Below, one piece after another: positions 1-9,274 of a DNA stretch of 64,000 nt. Under the pieces are notes generated by a model. It searched no databases. It saw only the letters and a list, made by a program, of their open reading frames with translations, and had not been told where the DNA came from. Source of the stretch: Haloquadratum walsbyi J07HQW2 (GTDB lineage: Archaea; Halobacteriota; Halobacteria; Halobacteriales; Haloferacaceae); contig NZ_KE356561.1 in NCBI RefSeq assembly GCF_000415985.1, forward strand, positions 311,660 to 375,659. Direction: 5' to 3'. Position numbers and translations under genes: made by a program. Each line of letters begins with the position of its first letter. Within the stretch, counting starts at the first letter, position 1.

Positions 1-3
1 AAT

Positions 4-141
4 ATGGAACTCCGACGTACCGCACCCGTCACAGTTGACGTTCCTGACCAGCGGCGTGAGGACTTCCACGAATCAGCTCACGCTCACCAGTTTCTCCACT
101 GTGCGAACTGCTATGTCTCGCTCCTTAGCATAGTTTTCTAA
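4..141 (+). pseudogene. 5' fragment of a TnpB-type (IS200/605, IS1341-like) gene
   Basis: An open frame from ATG at 4 begins MELRRTAPVTVDVPDQRR and contains QFLHCAN. This resembles the N-terminus of haloarchaeal TnpB proteins of the IS1341 type, as I remember that family. It stops after 45 codons, against roughly 400 in a full TnpB, and nothing downstream continues it. The rest was lost, probably by deletion when the serine protease gene came to lie next to it. No terminal hairpin is visible because the window begins here. Confidence 0.55.
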
Positions 142-204
142 CTCTCGTTTCACACCGTCACGAACGCGGCGACAGTGATTTATAATTCTATGCCAACAGG
201 CTGT

Positions 205-1224
205 ATGAAGCAATTGGATTATCAGTCGCTGTACAAAGCGGCTGTCACCTCTGTTGTATCCATCTACCGAGATCCTGGTCAGCGCGGTGCTGGATCAGGC
301 TTTTTTTACGACGACACCCACCTCCTCACCAACGAACATGTGGTCCGAGACCGCGACCGCGTTGATATCCGGTTTCATGACGGGAGTTGGGAGACTGGGA
401 CTGTGGTCGGGAGCGATGTGTACACTGACCTTGCAGTAATTCGTGTCTCAGACAGTCCAACTGAGGCAACGCCCTTGCAGATCGCCGGGGGAACAGCATA
501 CCCTCAACCAGGACAGCCTGTCGCAGCACTTGGGAACCCACTCGGATTAGATGGGTCAATCACAACTGGCGTGGTGTCCGGTATCGACCGGTCTATGCCG
601 ACGTCAGGTGGATTCGCGATTCCTGATACCGTTCAGACAGATAGTCCAATCAACCCTGGTAACAGCGGTGGACCGTTGATCACAGCAGTTGATGATACGC
701 CTGGCACAAATGAGGGATATCCAGTCGTTGGAGTGAATCGTGCCAAGTCTGGTGAGAATATTGGATTCGCTATCTCGGCAAGGGTCATCTCGGAAGTTGT
801 ACCGGAACTAATTACGACCGGTCGTTATCGACATTCGTACCTCTGTGTCCAGACGTTAGACGTGACACCGCGTATTGCCAAAGCGAATGGCATGGACGCC
901 GCACGCGGTGTGATAATTGTTAATGTTCGACAGCAAACTGGTGGTGACCAGCTGAAGCCAAGTCATCAAAAGCGGCGGATTGAGGAAGCTGCAGTACCAG
1001 TCGGCGGTGACGTCATTGTTGGGATCGGTGGGCAATCAGTCCGCTCTCATGAAGAACTCACACGCCGCCTATTGACTGAAACAGAACCTGGAAATCCGAT
1101 CAAATTAGATATCGTGCGCCAAGGTCGAGAGGTGAGTATACAAACAGTCCCCGCTGAACGCCCAGTGACGGCAGGCGACCGGAAACGTGCAGCGGACTCG
1201 TCAACGACGATCCCAATCAACTGA
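205..1224 (+). CDS. HtrA/DegP-like trypsin-type serine protease with C-terminal PDZ domain
   Basis: The trypsin-like S1C family fold is clear: catalytic His in LLTNEHVV, Asp in VYTDLAVIRV, Ser in INPGNSGGPL, with TALGNPLG-like loops between them. The last ~110 residues form a PDZ-like domain (RGVIIVN, then GGDVIVGIGGQSVRSHEEL). I chose the ATG at 205 (MKQLDYQSLYKAAV) over the in-frame ATG at 175, because homologues start close to the protease domain and the first ten codons add nothing recognisable. There is no signal peptide or transmembrane segment, so it is probably cytoplasmic or leaves by an unrecognised route. At about 340 aa it has normal family length with one PDZ, and appears intact. 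The likely role is degradation of misfolded proteins, inferred from family. It stands alone, with decayed DNA on both sides. Confidence 0.9.
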   Translation: MKQLDYQSLYKAAVTSVVSIYRDPGQRGAGSGFFYDDTHLLTNEHVVRDRDRVDIRFHDGSWETGTVVGSDVYTDLAVIRVSDSPTEATPLQIAGGTAYPQPGQPVAALGNPLGLDGSITTGVVSGIDRSMPTSGGFAIPDTVQTDSPINPGNSGGPLITAVDDTPGTNEGYPVVGVNRAKSGENIGFAISARVISEVVPELITTGRYRHSYLCVQTLDVTPRIAKANGMDAARGVIIVNVRQQTGGDQLKPSHQKRRIEEAAVPVGGDVIVGIGGQSVRSHEELTRRLLTETEPGNPIKLDIVRQGREVSIQTVPAERPVTAGDRKRAADSSTTIPIN

Positions 1225-1542
1225 CCAGTTATCGACAGGCGGTTCGAATGTGTGAAATTGCGGCTGTGCTGCTCTTTGCCCGCAACATTACTTAGTCGGC
1301 GTATATGTGAGTTATTTTTAAAATTGGAAAGTACACTCATCGCATGAAACATTATGAATTATTCCTTCATGACATATGTAGCATCTATGTTATCTAGTTA
1401 ACTAACTGTTCTAAAATCTCAGCAACCCGTTTTACTGCATCAGTGGACTAGGAATAGGTCTTTCAGAGGGTACATCATCTGGACAGTTTAGATATCAGCA
1501 ATATCATGTAATCATGGGACTAGCTTCTGGTAAGACCCGTTT
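1225..1542. other. Non-coding gap
   Basis: About 320 bases with stops in all frames and no recognisable gene, hairpin or RNA. The first part is the 3' flank of the serine protease gene. Confidence 0.5.
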
Positions 1543-1791
1543 TTATTTTAACATTCTATCGTATCCACAGACTTTGCAGGTATTCTCCTCGATTGTGACT
1601 ATCAATCCTGAGTCGTCGGGTCCCCTTTGAAATGTGACTGAATTAGTTTCTGCTGGAGAAATGCTATAGTTCATCGAATCGGCATCAATAATCCCATCAT
1701 AATTAGAATCTATTCGATTGAGATCATTAACATCTGTAGTGACTTTATGACTATTTGTAAGCCCATCATTATCGGCATATATTGTATGTAT
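1543..1791 (-). pseudogene. Fragment of a secreted protein with calcium-binding (thrombospondin type 3-like) repeats
   Basis: On the minus strand an open frame without a start codon reads ADNDGLTNSHKVTTD, then RIDSNYDGIIDADS, and ends at TAA (1543-1545). The D-x-D-x-D-G spacing is typical of thrombospondin type 3/dockerin-like calcium loops found in haloarchaeal exoproteins. A CKVCG pair lies near the end. A TAG lies just upstream of the readable part, so the N-terminal portion is gone. The metzincin remnant at 2057-2776 is of the protease type often joined to such repeats, so both may be pieces of one rearranged gene, now in opposite orientations. Confidence 0.5.
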
Positions 1792-2056
1792 CTACGTTGA
1801 CTACAGCAAACACACCAGTCCAGATGATGATTAAAAAGAGTATTGGGCTGATTTACGCATAGATTTTATTGAGTGATAGAGTAGCATTAGTATATGAAGC
1901 ATCGTATTTACACTTCATGATGTTTTACAGATTCGGATATTCAACGCAAAATATAGTCATATATCAACTCAATATACACATTATAGTCTAAAATGTATCG
2001 AAACTGAAGGGTAAAGACAGAAGAATAAATACCAGATTCAGTATAATATAGAGTAA

Positions 2057-2776
2057 TGACGACAGTCACAATTGAGTTGCGCTACAAGATGACTCAACTG
2101 GACAACTACACATCAAATATGAAAAAATTATTCTATTCATCCTTTGTATATTTATTCTGTCTACAGGGTTTACGTTCTTACCAGTAGACGTTCGATCAAA
2201 TATTCAGTCTGAATTATCATCAATAACATCGACAACATACTCAGAACTGAGTAAAACAGGGGTACAAGACGGTGATACAACGGATGGACTCAGCGATTTT
2301 ACTATGATGTATACCTCTCTGAGTACCAATCTGAGTTCACATATAGAGACAAAGGGGTTCGACATGTATTGATTGGTACTGATATCGCCAGTGAACAGTC
2401 AACAACCATTATTGGCATCTCTGAAGTTGGAGGAGACATACTCCTGATCGAGTACGATGGAATTGATGCAACAGGGAATATCTTGATGCACGAAATTGGG
2501 CATTCATTAGGTCTATCCAAAGAGACATTTACCGGAATTGATTCTCGTGAATACACAACTGAGGAATATCCCAGTACAATGAATTACAATCAGTATTCTT
2601 GTGAAATTGATCAGGATTGTACAAATGTTGTAGAGTATCAATATTCAACAGGGGGTGCAGGGTCAAATGACTTTGATGATTGGGGATATATTGAATCTGT
2701 ATTTATCGCGAATGCTCCGTCGACGTCTCAATTAGAATATATTCCGTCGAATAGTATTAACAGTACAAGCAGATAA
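2057..2776 (+). pseudogene. Frameshifted secreted metzincin-type zinc metalloprotease
   Basis: The intact 3' part (from about 2300) carries the zinc site HEIGHSLGLSKETFTGID and a Met-turn, YPSTMNYN, the two signatures of metzincins. Upstream, in a different frame, lies a hydrophobic stretch (ILFILCIFILSTGFTFLP) that looks like a signal sequence, followed by GDTTDGLSDF, which ends at a TGA near 2371. Reading passes between the two frames near 2296-2300 (DFTMM versus FYYDVYL). A further shift near 2070-2090 would be needed to use the ATG at 2057. I infer a once-secreted protease now inactive unless the shifts are programmed. Possible relation: the calcium-repeat fragment at 1543-1791. Confidence 0.6.
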
Positions 2777-3161
2777 CAGCATCAGGATGTCCAAATTATT
2801 TATTTTTAGATGCTCAAATCATCGTATTATGCAATAAACTCATATATAATCTTGTACTGTACGATTTCATCATAGATTCATCAGGATATCGCCTCAGATC
2901 AAAAGGAGTAAACTGCAGTATGCACCAAATGTCTGGTTGAATTGCCTACGTGAGGGGCATACGTGGGGTGCGATTAATTCAGGCTTGAACAACGCAACAA
3001 CATATCGTGGCGGCACTGAGACGAGTCCCCCTTGTTTGACACCACCTCAATGTAGATGTTTCAGATATTTGCTTGGTCAGTAGCTATCCCATCTGAATAA
3101 CAACTCGTCGGAACGTGACATATGGATTGGATTTATTGAGGGGAAGTGTAGAACAGATAGT
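2777..3161. other. Non-coding gap
   Basis: About 385 bases between the metzincin remnant and the PLD/ATPase gene. I see no coding frame, RNA gene or convincing hairpin. Base composition becomes more G+C-rich toward the right, where the next gene begins. Confidence 0.4.
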
Positions 3162-5438
3162 ATGGATGAACTAACGGCGAATATCTCATTCGATTGTTTC
3201 GCCGATATGCCAGAGTTCTACGGCTCAGGGGCCGCTCAGTTTCGATTGGCGATGGTGAAAGAACGAGCGGACTTTCTGGATTTGTTCGAGGGAGCTCACC
3301 ACGTTGACGCGGTTACGTATGCGGAAACGCCCGAACTGATGGTGACGATGCTCACTGAGTACGATATTGATTCTCTTGATGTTCTGATCGGGAACGCGGA
3401 CGATTACGCTGACAGAGTCGATGAAGTCCCAACCGCTCGGTCGCTCGTGCAACTTCGTCAAGACGGTCGGCTCACCATTCGACTGAAAAATCAGAAAACC
3501 GTTCATTCGAAGATCTACCGTATCGTCATGCCTGATGACATAGTTAAGCTCGTTCACGGCTCAGCGAACCTCTCACGGAACTCATGGGAGTACCACACGA
3601 ACCAGATTTCTGTTATCACAACCGACGTCGGTACGCAGCTCGACGAGCAATTCAAGCAATTCATCGATGAGTACAGGGACGGATACAGTAATCAGACACT
3701 TCTCGATGGGCTCATCGAAGCTCTTGAAAACGCAGACACGCCAGAAGAACGAGACAATCGCATCGAGTATTGGGTCGGTGCGGGTGATCTTGATGTCAGC
3801 GACACGGCTGCGTTGAATCAGGACGCGGTCGAAGATCTCAAATCGGTTGCTGACCGCGTCACCGCTGTCGTTGGCGACCCAGATAGTGCTGATGAGACAG
3901 TCGCGTTTGTCGAGGAACCTGAGAGCGCTGACCGAACCATCGTTGAGCCTGCTGACGCTACAAGCGATGCTGGTGTCGAAGCTGGCAGTGAGGTCACTGA
4001 ATCGCCGGATGTCGGGCTAGTCGGATCAGATCACGAGACGGATTTGACAGAGACGCTTGACCGCCCACGTGTCCGGGCTCCCGATAGGCAGGTTCGAATG
4101 GGCACGAGCAAGGTCGACAAAGACACGGCTGATGAGTTCGGGACGAGCCTTCGCGAACGGGGGGCGACTGTTGAAGATCACAGCATCACTGCCCCTCTGA
4201 GCGCGTACAACAACCAGGTCAAAGAATCGACAAGCATTCCAACGATGTCGGTGCTTCCCGATGCCGAGCAACTCGTTATCGGTGATGACGACGAGATGAT
4301 TCTGGTCGCCACCGATAAACCAACACCCAGGGTTCTCGATCACTGTCTCGAAACAATCGAGGATTACATTGAGACCGTCGAGAACCACGGTCACACGCAG
4401 TCAGAAACTGCGGTGATGGCCCAGATGTATGAGGCGTTCCTGTATGGGTTTTGGGCGCCGTTCGCTAACCAGTACGCTGAAGCTCTTTCTTCTCCATCAC
4501 GGACCCTCGATAACGTCCTGCAACACCTCTACATTGAGGGGAAAAGCGACGCTGGGAAAGACAAACTCACAGAGTATATACTGCGTCTCATCTCGGACAA
4601 CACCGTCATCTCCGGTGTGGATGCCGACGAAGTTGGTGTGAAAGAAATCCGTGGCATCCGGAAGTGGGACACTAGCTTCCCATACGCCATTATTGACGCC
4701 GAAAAAGAGAAGATTCAACGTTGGAGTCCGATTCGGAACTACTGGAGCGACTGGACCCCTACCAGCGTTGACCAGCCGTGTCTCATATTCACGACGAACG
4801 ACGCACTCCCGAAATCAGAGTTCCGGAACCGCATGAAAATTCTGAGCATGGACGTTTCGTTCCCGTCCAATCCGGAAGACCCCGGGTTCCGTGACGCACA
4901 AGACGATCTTGCGGACGTTCTCAAACGCCAGAATCCAATCTTCAGCTACGTCGCACGACGCATGCTCACCGAGCAACCGTGGGAAGATGGAACCGGCACG
5001 ATCGAAGACATCCGTCGCATCCTCCGGGAGTTCTATCAAGAAGCCGGACGGACGGAACCAGAGTACTTCCCCGCAGACGAGCCGGCCGAGAAGACTTACG
5101 ACACGGGTCGAATCAATTGGCAGCGAGACATTCAGGGAGGTCGCGTCTCCTTCGAGCCAGAACCAGGCGCCATCACCGCTGAATTTGACCGCGACGGGTA
5201 CGAAGTACACGACTACGCAAAACGCCTTCCGAAACGATTCATGGCTGAAAAATCCGCCTCCAGCGTGTACATCGGTGCCCCGGAAGAATTCGCTAAATGG
5301 GCCGGATATACTGTCGATGAACTACTGAGCGGCGTAGCTGAGACTGGTATGGGTCACGCAGAAACGCACGATGATGAAGAGAGCGGAGAGTCAGATGATG
5401 CGTCCGGGGGTTTTCTCTCCAGACTGTTTAGTCGGTAG
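3162..5438 (+). CDS. Phospholipase D-like nuclease domain fused to an AAA+/SF3-like ATPase
   Basis: The protein is 758 aa. Residues ~1-180 form a PLD-family fold with one HKD-type motif, HSKIYRIVMPDDIVKLVHGS followed by ANLSRNSW; such enzymes pair two chains to build the active site. Residues ~210-300 are a low-complexity acidic linker. The C-terminal half is an NTPase: P-loop-like GKSDAGKDKLTEY (~residue 460), Walker B-like PYAIIDAEKEKI, a sensor-1-like IFTTNDALPKSEF and a possible arginine finger, RNRMK. The arrangement recalls helicase/primase-type ATPases of mobile elements or NTPase-coupled nucleases of defence systems. Known: PLD nucleases can cut DNA. Inferred: ATP-dependent action on foreign or element DNA. 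It is a lone gene of higher G+C than both flanks, suggesting separate acquisition. No partner gene is adjacent. Confidence 0.75.
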   Translation: MDELTANISFDCFADMPEFYGSGAAQFRLAMVKERADFLDLFEGAHHVDAVTYAETPELMVTMLTEYDIDSLDVLIGNADDYADRVDEVPTARSLVQLRQDGRLTIRLKNQKTVHSKIYRIVMPDDIVKLVHGSANLSRNSWEYHTNQISVITTDVGTQLDEQFKQFIDEYRDGYSNQTLLDGLIEALENADTPEERDNRIEYWVGAGDLDVSDTAALNQDAVEDLKSVADRVTAVVGDPDSADETVAFVEEPESADRTIVEPADATSDAGVEAGSEVTESPDVGLVGSDHETDLTETLDRPRVRAPDRQVRMGTSKVDKDTADEFGTSLRERGATVEDHSITAPLSAYNNQVKESTSIPTMSVLPDAEQLVIGDDDEMILVATDKPTPRVLDHCLETIEDYIETVENHGHTQSETAVMAQMYEAFLYGFWAPFANQYAEALSSPSRTLDNVLQHLYIEGKSDAGKDKLTEYILRLISDNTVISGVDADEVGVKEIRGIRKWDTSFPYAIIDAEKEKIQRWSPIRNYWSDWTPTSVDQPCLIFTTNDALPKSEFRNRMKILSMDVSFPSNPEDPGFRDAQDDLADVLKRQNPIFSYVARRMLTEQPWEDGTGTIEDIRRILREFYQEAGRTEPEYFPADEPAEKTYDTGRINWQRDIQGGRVSFEPEPGAITAEFDRDGYEVHDYAKRLPKRFMAEKSASSVYIGAPEEFAKWAGYTVDELLSGVAETGMGHAETHDDEESGESDDASGGFLSRLFSR

Positions 5439-5572
5439 ACTGAACCACTGCTCTGGCTTTTCGGACTGATGTGCTGTGCTCACGCCGTCCACACGATGAG
5501 GAATTTCAGTGCTAATTCAAATGAACTTCTGGGGCTGAATACAGGTGCGTACTCCTAGGTCGATAAGAGCAT

Positions 5573-5704
5573 GTGTGGCTTCAACTGGATAGTCGTCGTC
5601 TCTCCGAAGCGAACCTCACAAATCTACCTACGTGGGTGAGTATTGCAGTTGTGCTGGTTGTCGGAGTTGTTATCCCGCAAGTTCTCAACGAGAGTAGCAA
5701 GTGA
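5573..5704 (+). CDS. Possible 43-aa single-pass membrane protein
   Basis: A GTG-started frame (after a TAA) encodes a short polar N-terminus and one hydrophobic span, WVSIAVVLVVGVVIPQVL, ending NESSK. Length and design match the other small membrane proteins in 5.6-13.8 kb. No Shine-Dalgarno motif is evident and the start is weak. It could also be the tail of a deleted gene. Confidence 0.35.
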   Translation: MWLQLDSRRLSEANLTNLPTWVSIAVVLVVGVVIPQVLNESSK

Positions 5705-5844
5705 CTGGCTTCAGTCAAAGTACCGTAGAACGGCTTAGATACTTCGTTCACCGACCCGCGAATCGGTCAGTACAGAGAATATATCCAGCAAGATGGACTT
5801 TGTATGAATCACACTATCGAACCGATAGTCGCTAACTGCCCGAG

Positions 5845-6069
5845 TCAATCAACAATAGCCAGCAAAGTAACTCCGAGAAGCACAAATATCGTCCAGAGGA
5901 CGGGCAGTGGGGTTCGGTTTAGTGCCCCATACGACTGAATAAGAACCCCTAGTCCGCCCCCGATAATAACAAACATTGGCAGGAGCAATTTTACTCGTTT
6001 CGGGTTGTTCCACGCCTCAAAATCCGTCGAAAGCAGACGGGACTGGAGTTTGGTGCATATATCCGACAT
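5845..6069 (-). CDS. Small membrane protein, paralogue of the protein at 11774-12025
   Basis: A 74-aa protein with an N-terminal cytosolic stretch LQSRLLSTDFEAWNNPKR and two hydrophobic spans (LLLPMFVIIGGGLGVLI and LPVLWTIFVLLGVTLLAIVD). It aligns along its whole length with the 83-aa protein at 11774-12025, which has LSSRLLSTDYAEWHRPR in the same place, so both are real and arose by duplication. Function unknown. Two-helix proteins of this size can be holin-, toxin- or subunit-like, but nothing here decides. It lies alone on the minus strand. Confidence 0.65.
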   Translation of the reverse strand: MSDICTKLQSRLLSTDFEAWNNPKRVKLLLPMFVIIGGGLGVLIQSYGALNRTPLPVLWTIFVLLGVTLLAIVD

Positions 6070-6103
6070 ATTTTGTGCGATAGTAATGAGCCCAATTTAA
6101 ACT

Positions 6104-6228
6104 TTACAACACGCGGATAACCAGAAGCAATAGGAATACGCCACCCCCAAGGAATCCCCGCGAAGCGTCTCCCCACCCATCAGATCTGCTAGTGTCTGGA
6201 ACTATTCGTCATCAACTTCAGGTGTCAT
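6104..6228 (-). pseudogene. Remnant of a small membrane protein
   Basis: From ATG at 6228 the frame reads MTPEVDDE, then an amber stop (6202-6204), then FQTLADLMGG. After a one-base shift a hydrophobic tail GGGVFLLLLVIRVL ends at TAA (6104-6106). This looks like another member of the local small-membrane-protein set that has decayed. Weak call: it rests on composition only. Confidence 0.3.
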
Positions 6229-7204
6229 ATGTGTCACTATTGTTACGAATCTCTGTGGGAAGTCGCAGATCTCCCTGTTCAGCCTCAGCACCTGTCTTGA
6301 TGAACACATCAAGAGGGCAGTATTTGTCCTCGCATCAATAGATACTGTGCGTGCTGACAGTGCTTGTGGCATTTCTGTTCGGGTTCAAGACTGATGGAAC
6401 AGGGGAGTGACACTAAGGGCAGGGTGGTTGATTTGAACTGGTCGTACTGGTGTTGTCAGTATCTACGCTCCTCAAAATGACTTGTTGGATATCAATCGCC
6501 ATCTGTCGTTGCCTGGTTGACGTATCAAGAACGAGTGATCGTCTTATGAGCTTATCAGGGGTTGTTTCCCAACCTCAGCGATTTTGTTCAGTAACTCAGC
6601 CGTTCCGGGCTAATTTGCCTATCTGAGTTAGACGTATATAAGATAAATTATACATGTCTCAAATATGCTTTCCCTCACAACCCGATGGACTCGTGTTTCT
6701 TCCCTCGACAGATACGCGGCGTACACCGAGCGTGTGATGTCCCAGTTGTTCCCATGTATTTCGAAATTCTCGTCACATCACGCGTCCGGAAGTAGCCACC
6801 ACCTGACAGTGGAGCAACCCTGTCACGTATGTCGCCAATCGGTGACGCGACGCCAGCTCCTGTCCCACCAGCTACCAGCACCACGGTAACTGCATGCTGT
6901 GTTGATGTCCGTCGCACGCGCTGCTGGATGAAGCTCAGCACTAATAACCATACATTGGTGACTGCTGAGTGTCAAAACTGATTCAGCACCATGGGGTTCA
7001 GAGTGCGGATATTCTTCGAGTCGGAAATTTCGCACGTGAGATGTAACGAGATCAAACGTGTCTCGGTTGAGACTCAACTCATTGAGATCATTGAAGTTGA
7101 ATGAATTCCCCGTGTCTGAAAATCATCCTGTTGACCGCACGAATAGAGTATTTCCTATCACAGACGGTGAATATCTGTATCGTATCCTATCAAGAGTGAT
7201 AATA
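6229..7204. other. Gap of about 1 kb, possibly decayed coding DNA
   Basis: No intact gene is recognised. From about 6670 to 7080 the minus strand carries two overlapping frames without a clear family: one includes LSLNRDTFDLVTSHVRN, the other TVVLVAGGTGAGVASPIGD. Read together they could be one gene broken by a frameshift near 6930. The codon pattern is better than random but I cannot name a product. The stretch 6229-6660 holds nothing I can support. Confidence 0.3.
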
Positions 7205-7645
7205 TTAGTTCACGACCGCAAGGAAGTCCTTGGGTGTCGTGCCAACACGGATGACGATGGGTTCGGACGCCTGGGTAGTATTGAGCACAGCACCGATCCT
7301 TTGCTCATTTATGTCGTCGATGGACACTGTCTTGATTGCCTGCGATGTTCCCGCTATTTCCGTATTCATGAGTTCAACGTTGACCACATACTCACCGGTG
7401 ACCCCGAATACATCAGCAATATTTTGATCCTGCTCATGTTCTAACTCGAAGGTTCTCTCAAGAGCGGTGTCTCCAGCAGGAGCGACCACCTCAATCGACC
7501 CCTTGATTTGCTGGTCTACCATATTGAACACATTTACCTCTTCGAGAGCCACATCGCTCGTAAGATCTCGAATCGTGGCGCATCCAGCCATCGAAGTCAA
7601 GACAGTTGTTCCGCTCATCATGAGAATCTGCCGTCTTGTCGACAT
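7205..7645 (-). CDS. Haloarchaeal lipoprotein with Tat-like signal and lipobox
   Basis: The start at 7645 gives MSTRRQILMMSG, an RR signal, followed by a hydrophobic stretch and a lipobox, TSMAGC, so the mature protein would be lipid-anchored on the outer face of the membrane. I preferred this start to the upstream in-frame ATG (7711) because it places the RR pair at the N-terminus. The mature part (~120 aa) is a predicted beta-rich domain (VNVFNMVDQQIKGSIEVV, GVTGEYVVNVELMN), resembling small ligand- or surface-associated domains of unknown function. It is intact and has no operon partners; flanking DNA is non-coding. Confidence 0.75.
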   Translation of the reverse strand: MSTRRQILMMSGTTVLTSMAGCATIRDLTSDVALEEVNVFNMVDQQIKGSIEVVAPAGDTALERTFELEHEQDQNIADVFGVTGEYVVNVELMNTEIAGTSQAIKTVSIDDINEQRIGAVLNTTQASEPIVIRVGTTPKDFLAVVN

Positions 7646-8098
7646 TCCGCCTCTCTGATCGTGCAATCGCATGAGTGTATCATATTTTATGTTCGCATTC
7701 GTCATATACAATCACGCATGGAGCCTCTCACGTCGAGAAACACGTGAGATGTTCTCCGGTAAGTTGGCGATGGTGCATGTTCTGGGGTCACGATTGAAGT
7801 ATAATAGATACCTCTTCCATTTTCTATAGCCCTCACATAACATACTAGCCCTATCAAGCAGCGGTCGACAGAATGTCATTATATCGATAGTTCTTCGATT
7901 CCATCACCGATAATGAATTGCTGGAAAGCGTCCATAGTGGCTCTCTTAGAGATGTGGATATGTCTGTACTGTATTGTATTGTATCCCGCCGTCAGATTGT
8001 TCTAGCCTATCACCGCTGGGTGCAACTGCTTGGTATGTATAGTGCCTAGCAGCGAGTGCCCGAAGACAGGGGTGATTGATGTGGTTAGTTTCCATATA
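7646..8098. other. Non-coding gap
   Basis: About 450 bases without a supported gene. A short run of TGTAT repeats (about 7965-7985) is the only local irregularity. The left part would carry the promoter for the lipoprotein gene. Confidence 0.4.
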
Positions 8099-8569
8099 TT
8101 AGTTTCTACTCAAAGATGATCTATGATGATCCATAACAGGTTTGCCGAACCCACACAGAGCACCGAAGAGAAACGCAACCGTTCCAAGGACGAGTAGTTC
8201 AATACATAAGAACACAATTCCATCAAGTTGGATGAACTCCGCTGCTCGATCTGTGAGCGATTGATTTGGGGGCTGGCTGAGAAAATAGAAATTCGCGCTT
8301 TGCCCAAGTAACGCAGCGTATGTGATTGTCTATGCAGCGACGAGCCCGCGCTGGGAGTATCCAACCCAGATGGCGCCAACCATCCCCATGACCGCAGCAT
8401 GAAACGCGAGGAATATCAGCCCACCTGATAGTTCAAATACGTCGAAGGTATATAGAAGAAATATCATCGTGAATAGAGCAATAGCCAGCACGATGAGCGT
8501 ATATCGCCGCTTGCTTGAGTGTGTCTTCCCGAAAAGCAGAGCACGAAGTTGGAAGATTATAAACGAGCG
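8099..8569 (-). pseudogene. Multi-pass membrane protein gene interrupted by one in-frame amber codon and lacking its 5' end
   Basis: One minus-strand frame of 157 codons is open except for a TAG at 8330-8332. Before it are spans such as YTLIVLAIALFTMIFLLYTF and GGLIFLAFHAAVMGMVGAIW; after it LDGIVFLCIELLVLGTVAFL, then TAA at 8099. The sense on both sides is hydrophobic and well organised, so the stop is probably a point mutation in a four-helix membrane protein. No start codon exists near the 5' end. The hairpin of a miniature IS200/605-type element begins about 45 bases upstream, suggesting its insertion removed the N-terminus. Function unknown. Confidence 0.55.
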
Positions 8570-8604
8570 TTACTTGAGCGGGTAATTAAACACAATACAG
8601 CAGT

Positions 8605-9005
8605 TGTGACCTCCTCCCCGTCGTAAACGATGGGGCTTCCCACGGTACCGTACCGCACCGCACCGCTCCGCTGGGGTGGGGTGGGGTGGGATATTTGCTG
8701 GGTGACGACTCGTCGGCATGACGAGCCGATGGCGGAGCCGAGCAGCCACACCGCCGTTACTCCTATCCCGGCAGGGGACTCGGAGTTATCTTCACCGAGA
8801 CACCACAGTGGTTCGAGAGGGTGTCTCGAACATTCTGGATCTCGAAATCCCGATATTGTGCAATTGGGTGGGCAGTGGAACCGCCTCGATATACGTCATG
8901 TTAACGACCGATGCGAGTTACATATTCGTATCGTCGTCAGACTGTCGTTTGTAGCGGAGTTGTCGGATTCACGCCCGGCGTAAACGCCGGGATTCTCTCC
9001 TTGAA
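8605..9005. mobile_element. IS200/605-derived miniature element bounded by two hairpins
   Basis: Two hairpins of the kind found at haloarchaeal IS200/605 ends lie about 340 bases apart: 8616-8635 (stem CCCCGTCG, loop near TAAA) and 8974-8991 (stem CCCGGCG, loop TAAA, perfect). Both are flanked by ACCTCCTCC- or ATTCTCTCC-like sequence and carry the same TAAA loop. No transposase frame lies between them, so this is a non-autonomous or deleted copy. The interior has a pentamer-periodic tract with strong G-quadruplex potential. Precise ends cannot be set because IS200/605 elements make no target duplication. Confidence 0.55.
8644..8690 (+). repeat. Pentamer-periodic CACCG/TGGGG tract, predicted G-quadruplex
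   Basis: ACCGT/ACCGC pentamers are followed directly by GGGGTGGGGTGGGGTGGG (8673-8690). Four G-runs with single-T loops form one of the most stable parallel quadruplex patterns known. It sits inside the miniature element. Confidence 0.7.
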
Positions 9006-9274
9006 GAAAGATAGAGCACTCCACACGTCGGCTATCAGAAGAGTCAGTCCAACGCAAGATCTATGCCCTGTACTCTTCACAAACCATTATTTAATAGTTC
9101 AACTTCGATTGATTTTATTTCACCGGTCACACGATTCCATCTCAAATTGCGTCGATATCATCTTGAGCGATATCGTAGTCATACTGATATGTGAGTGACA
9201 CACCACCTCGGAATTCAATACCGGTCCGGAGCAGCGCTCGAAACGTCTCGGTGTAATTTGCCACAATCCGGTAT

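Noticed and set aside
4026-4394. Open frame on the minus strand inside the PLD/ATPase gene (122 aa)
   Set aside because: It mirrors the plus-strand gene, has no start context and the plus-strand motifs are compelling.
6823-7077. Minus-strand 84-aa frame considered as a gene
   Set aside because: No family, overlapping alternative frame and no clear start; left inside the description of the gap as possible decayed DNA.
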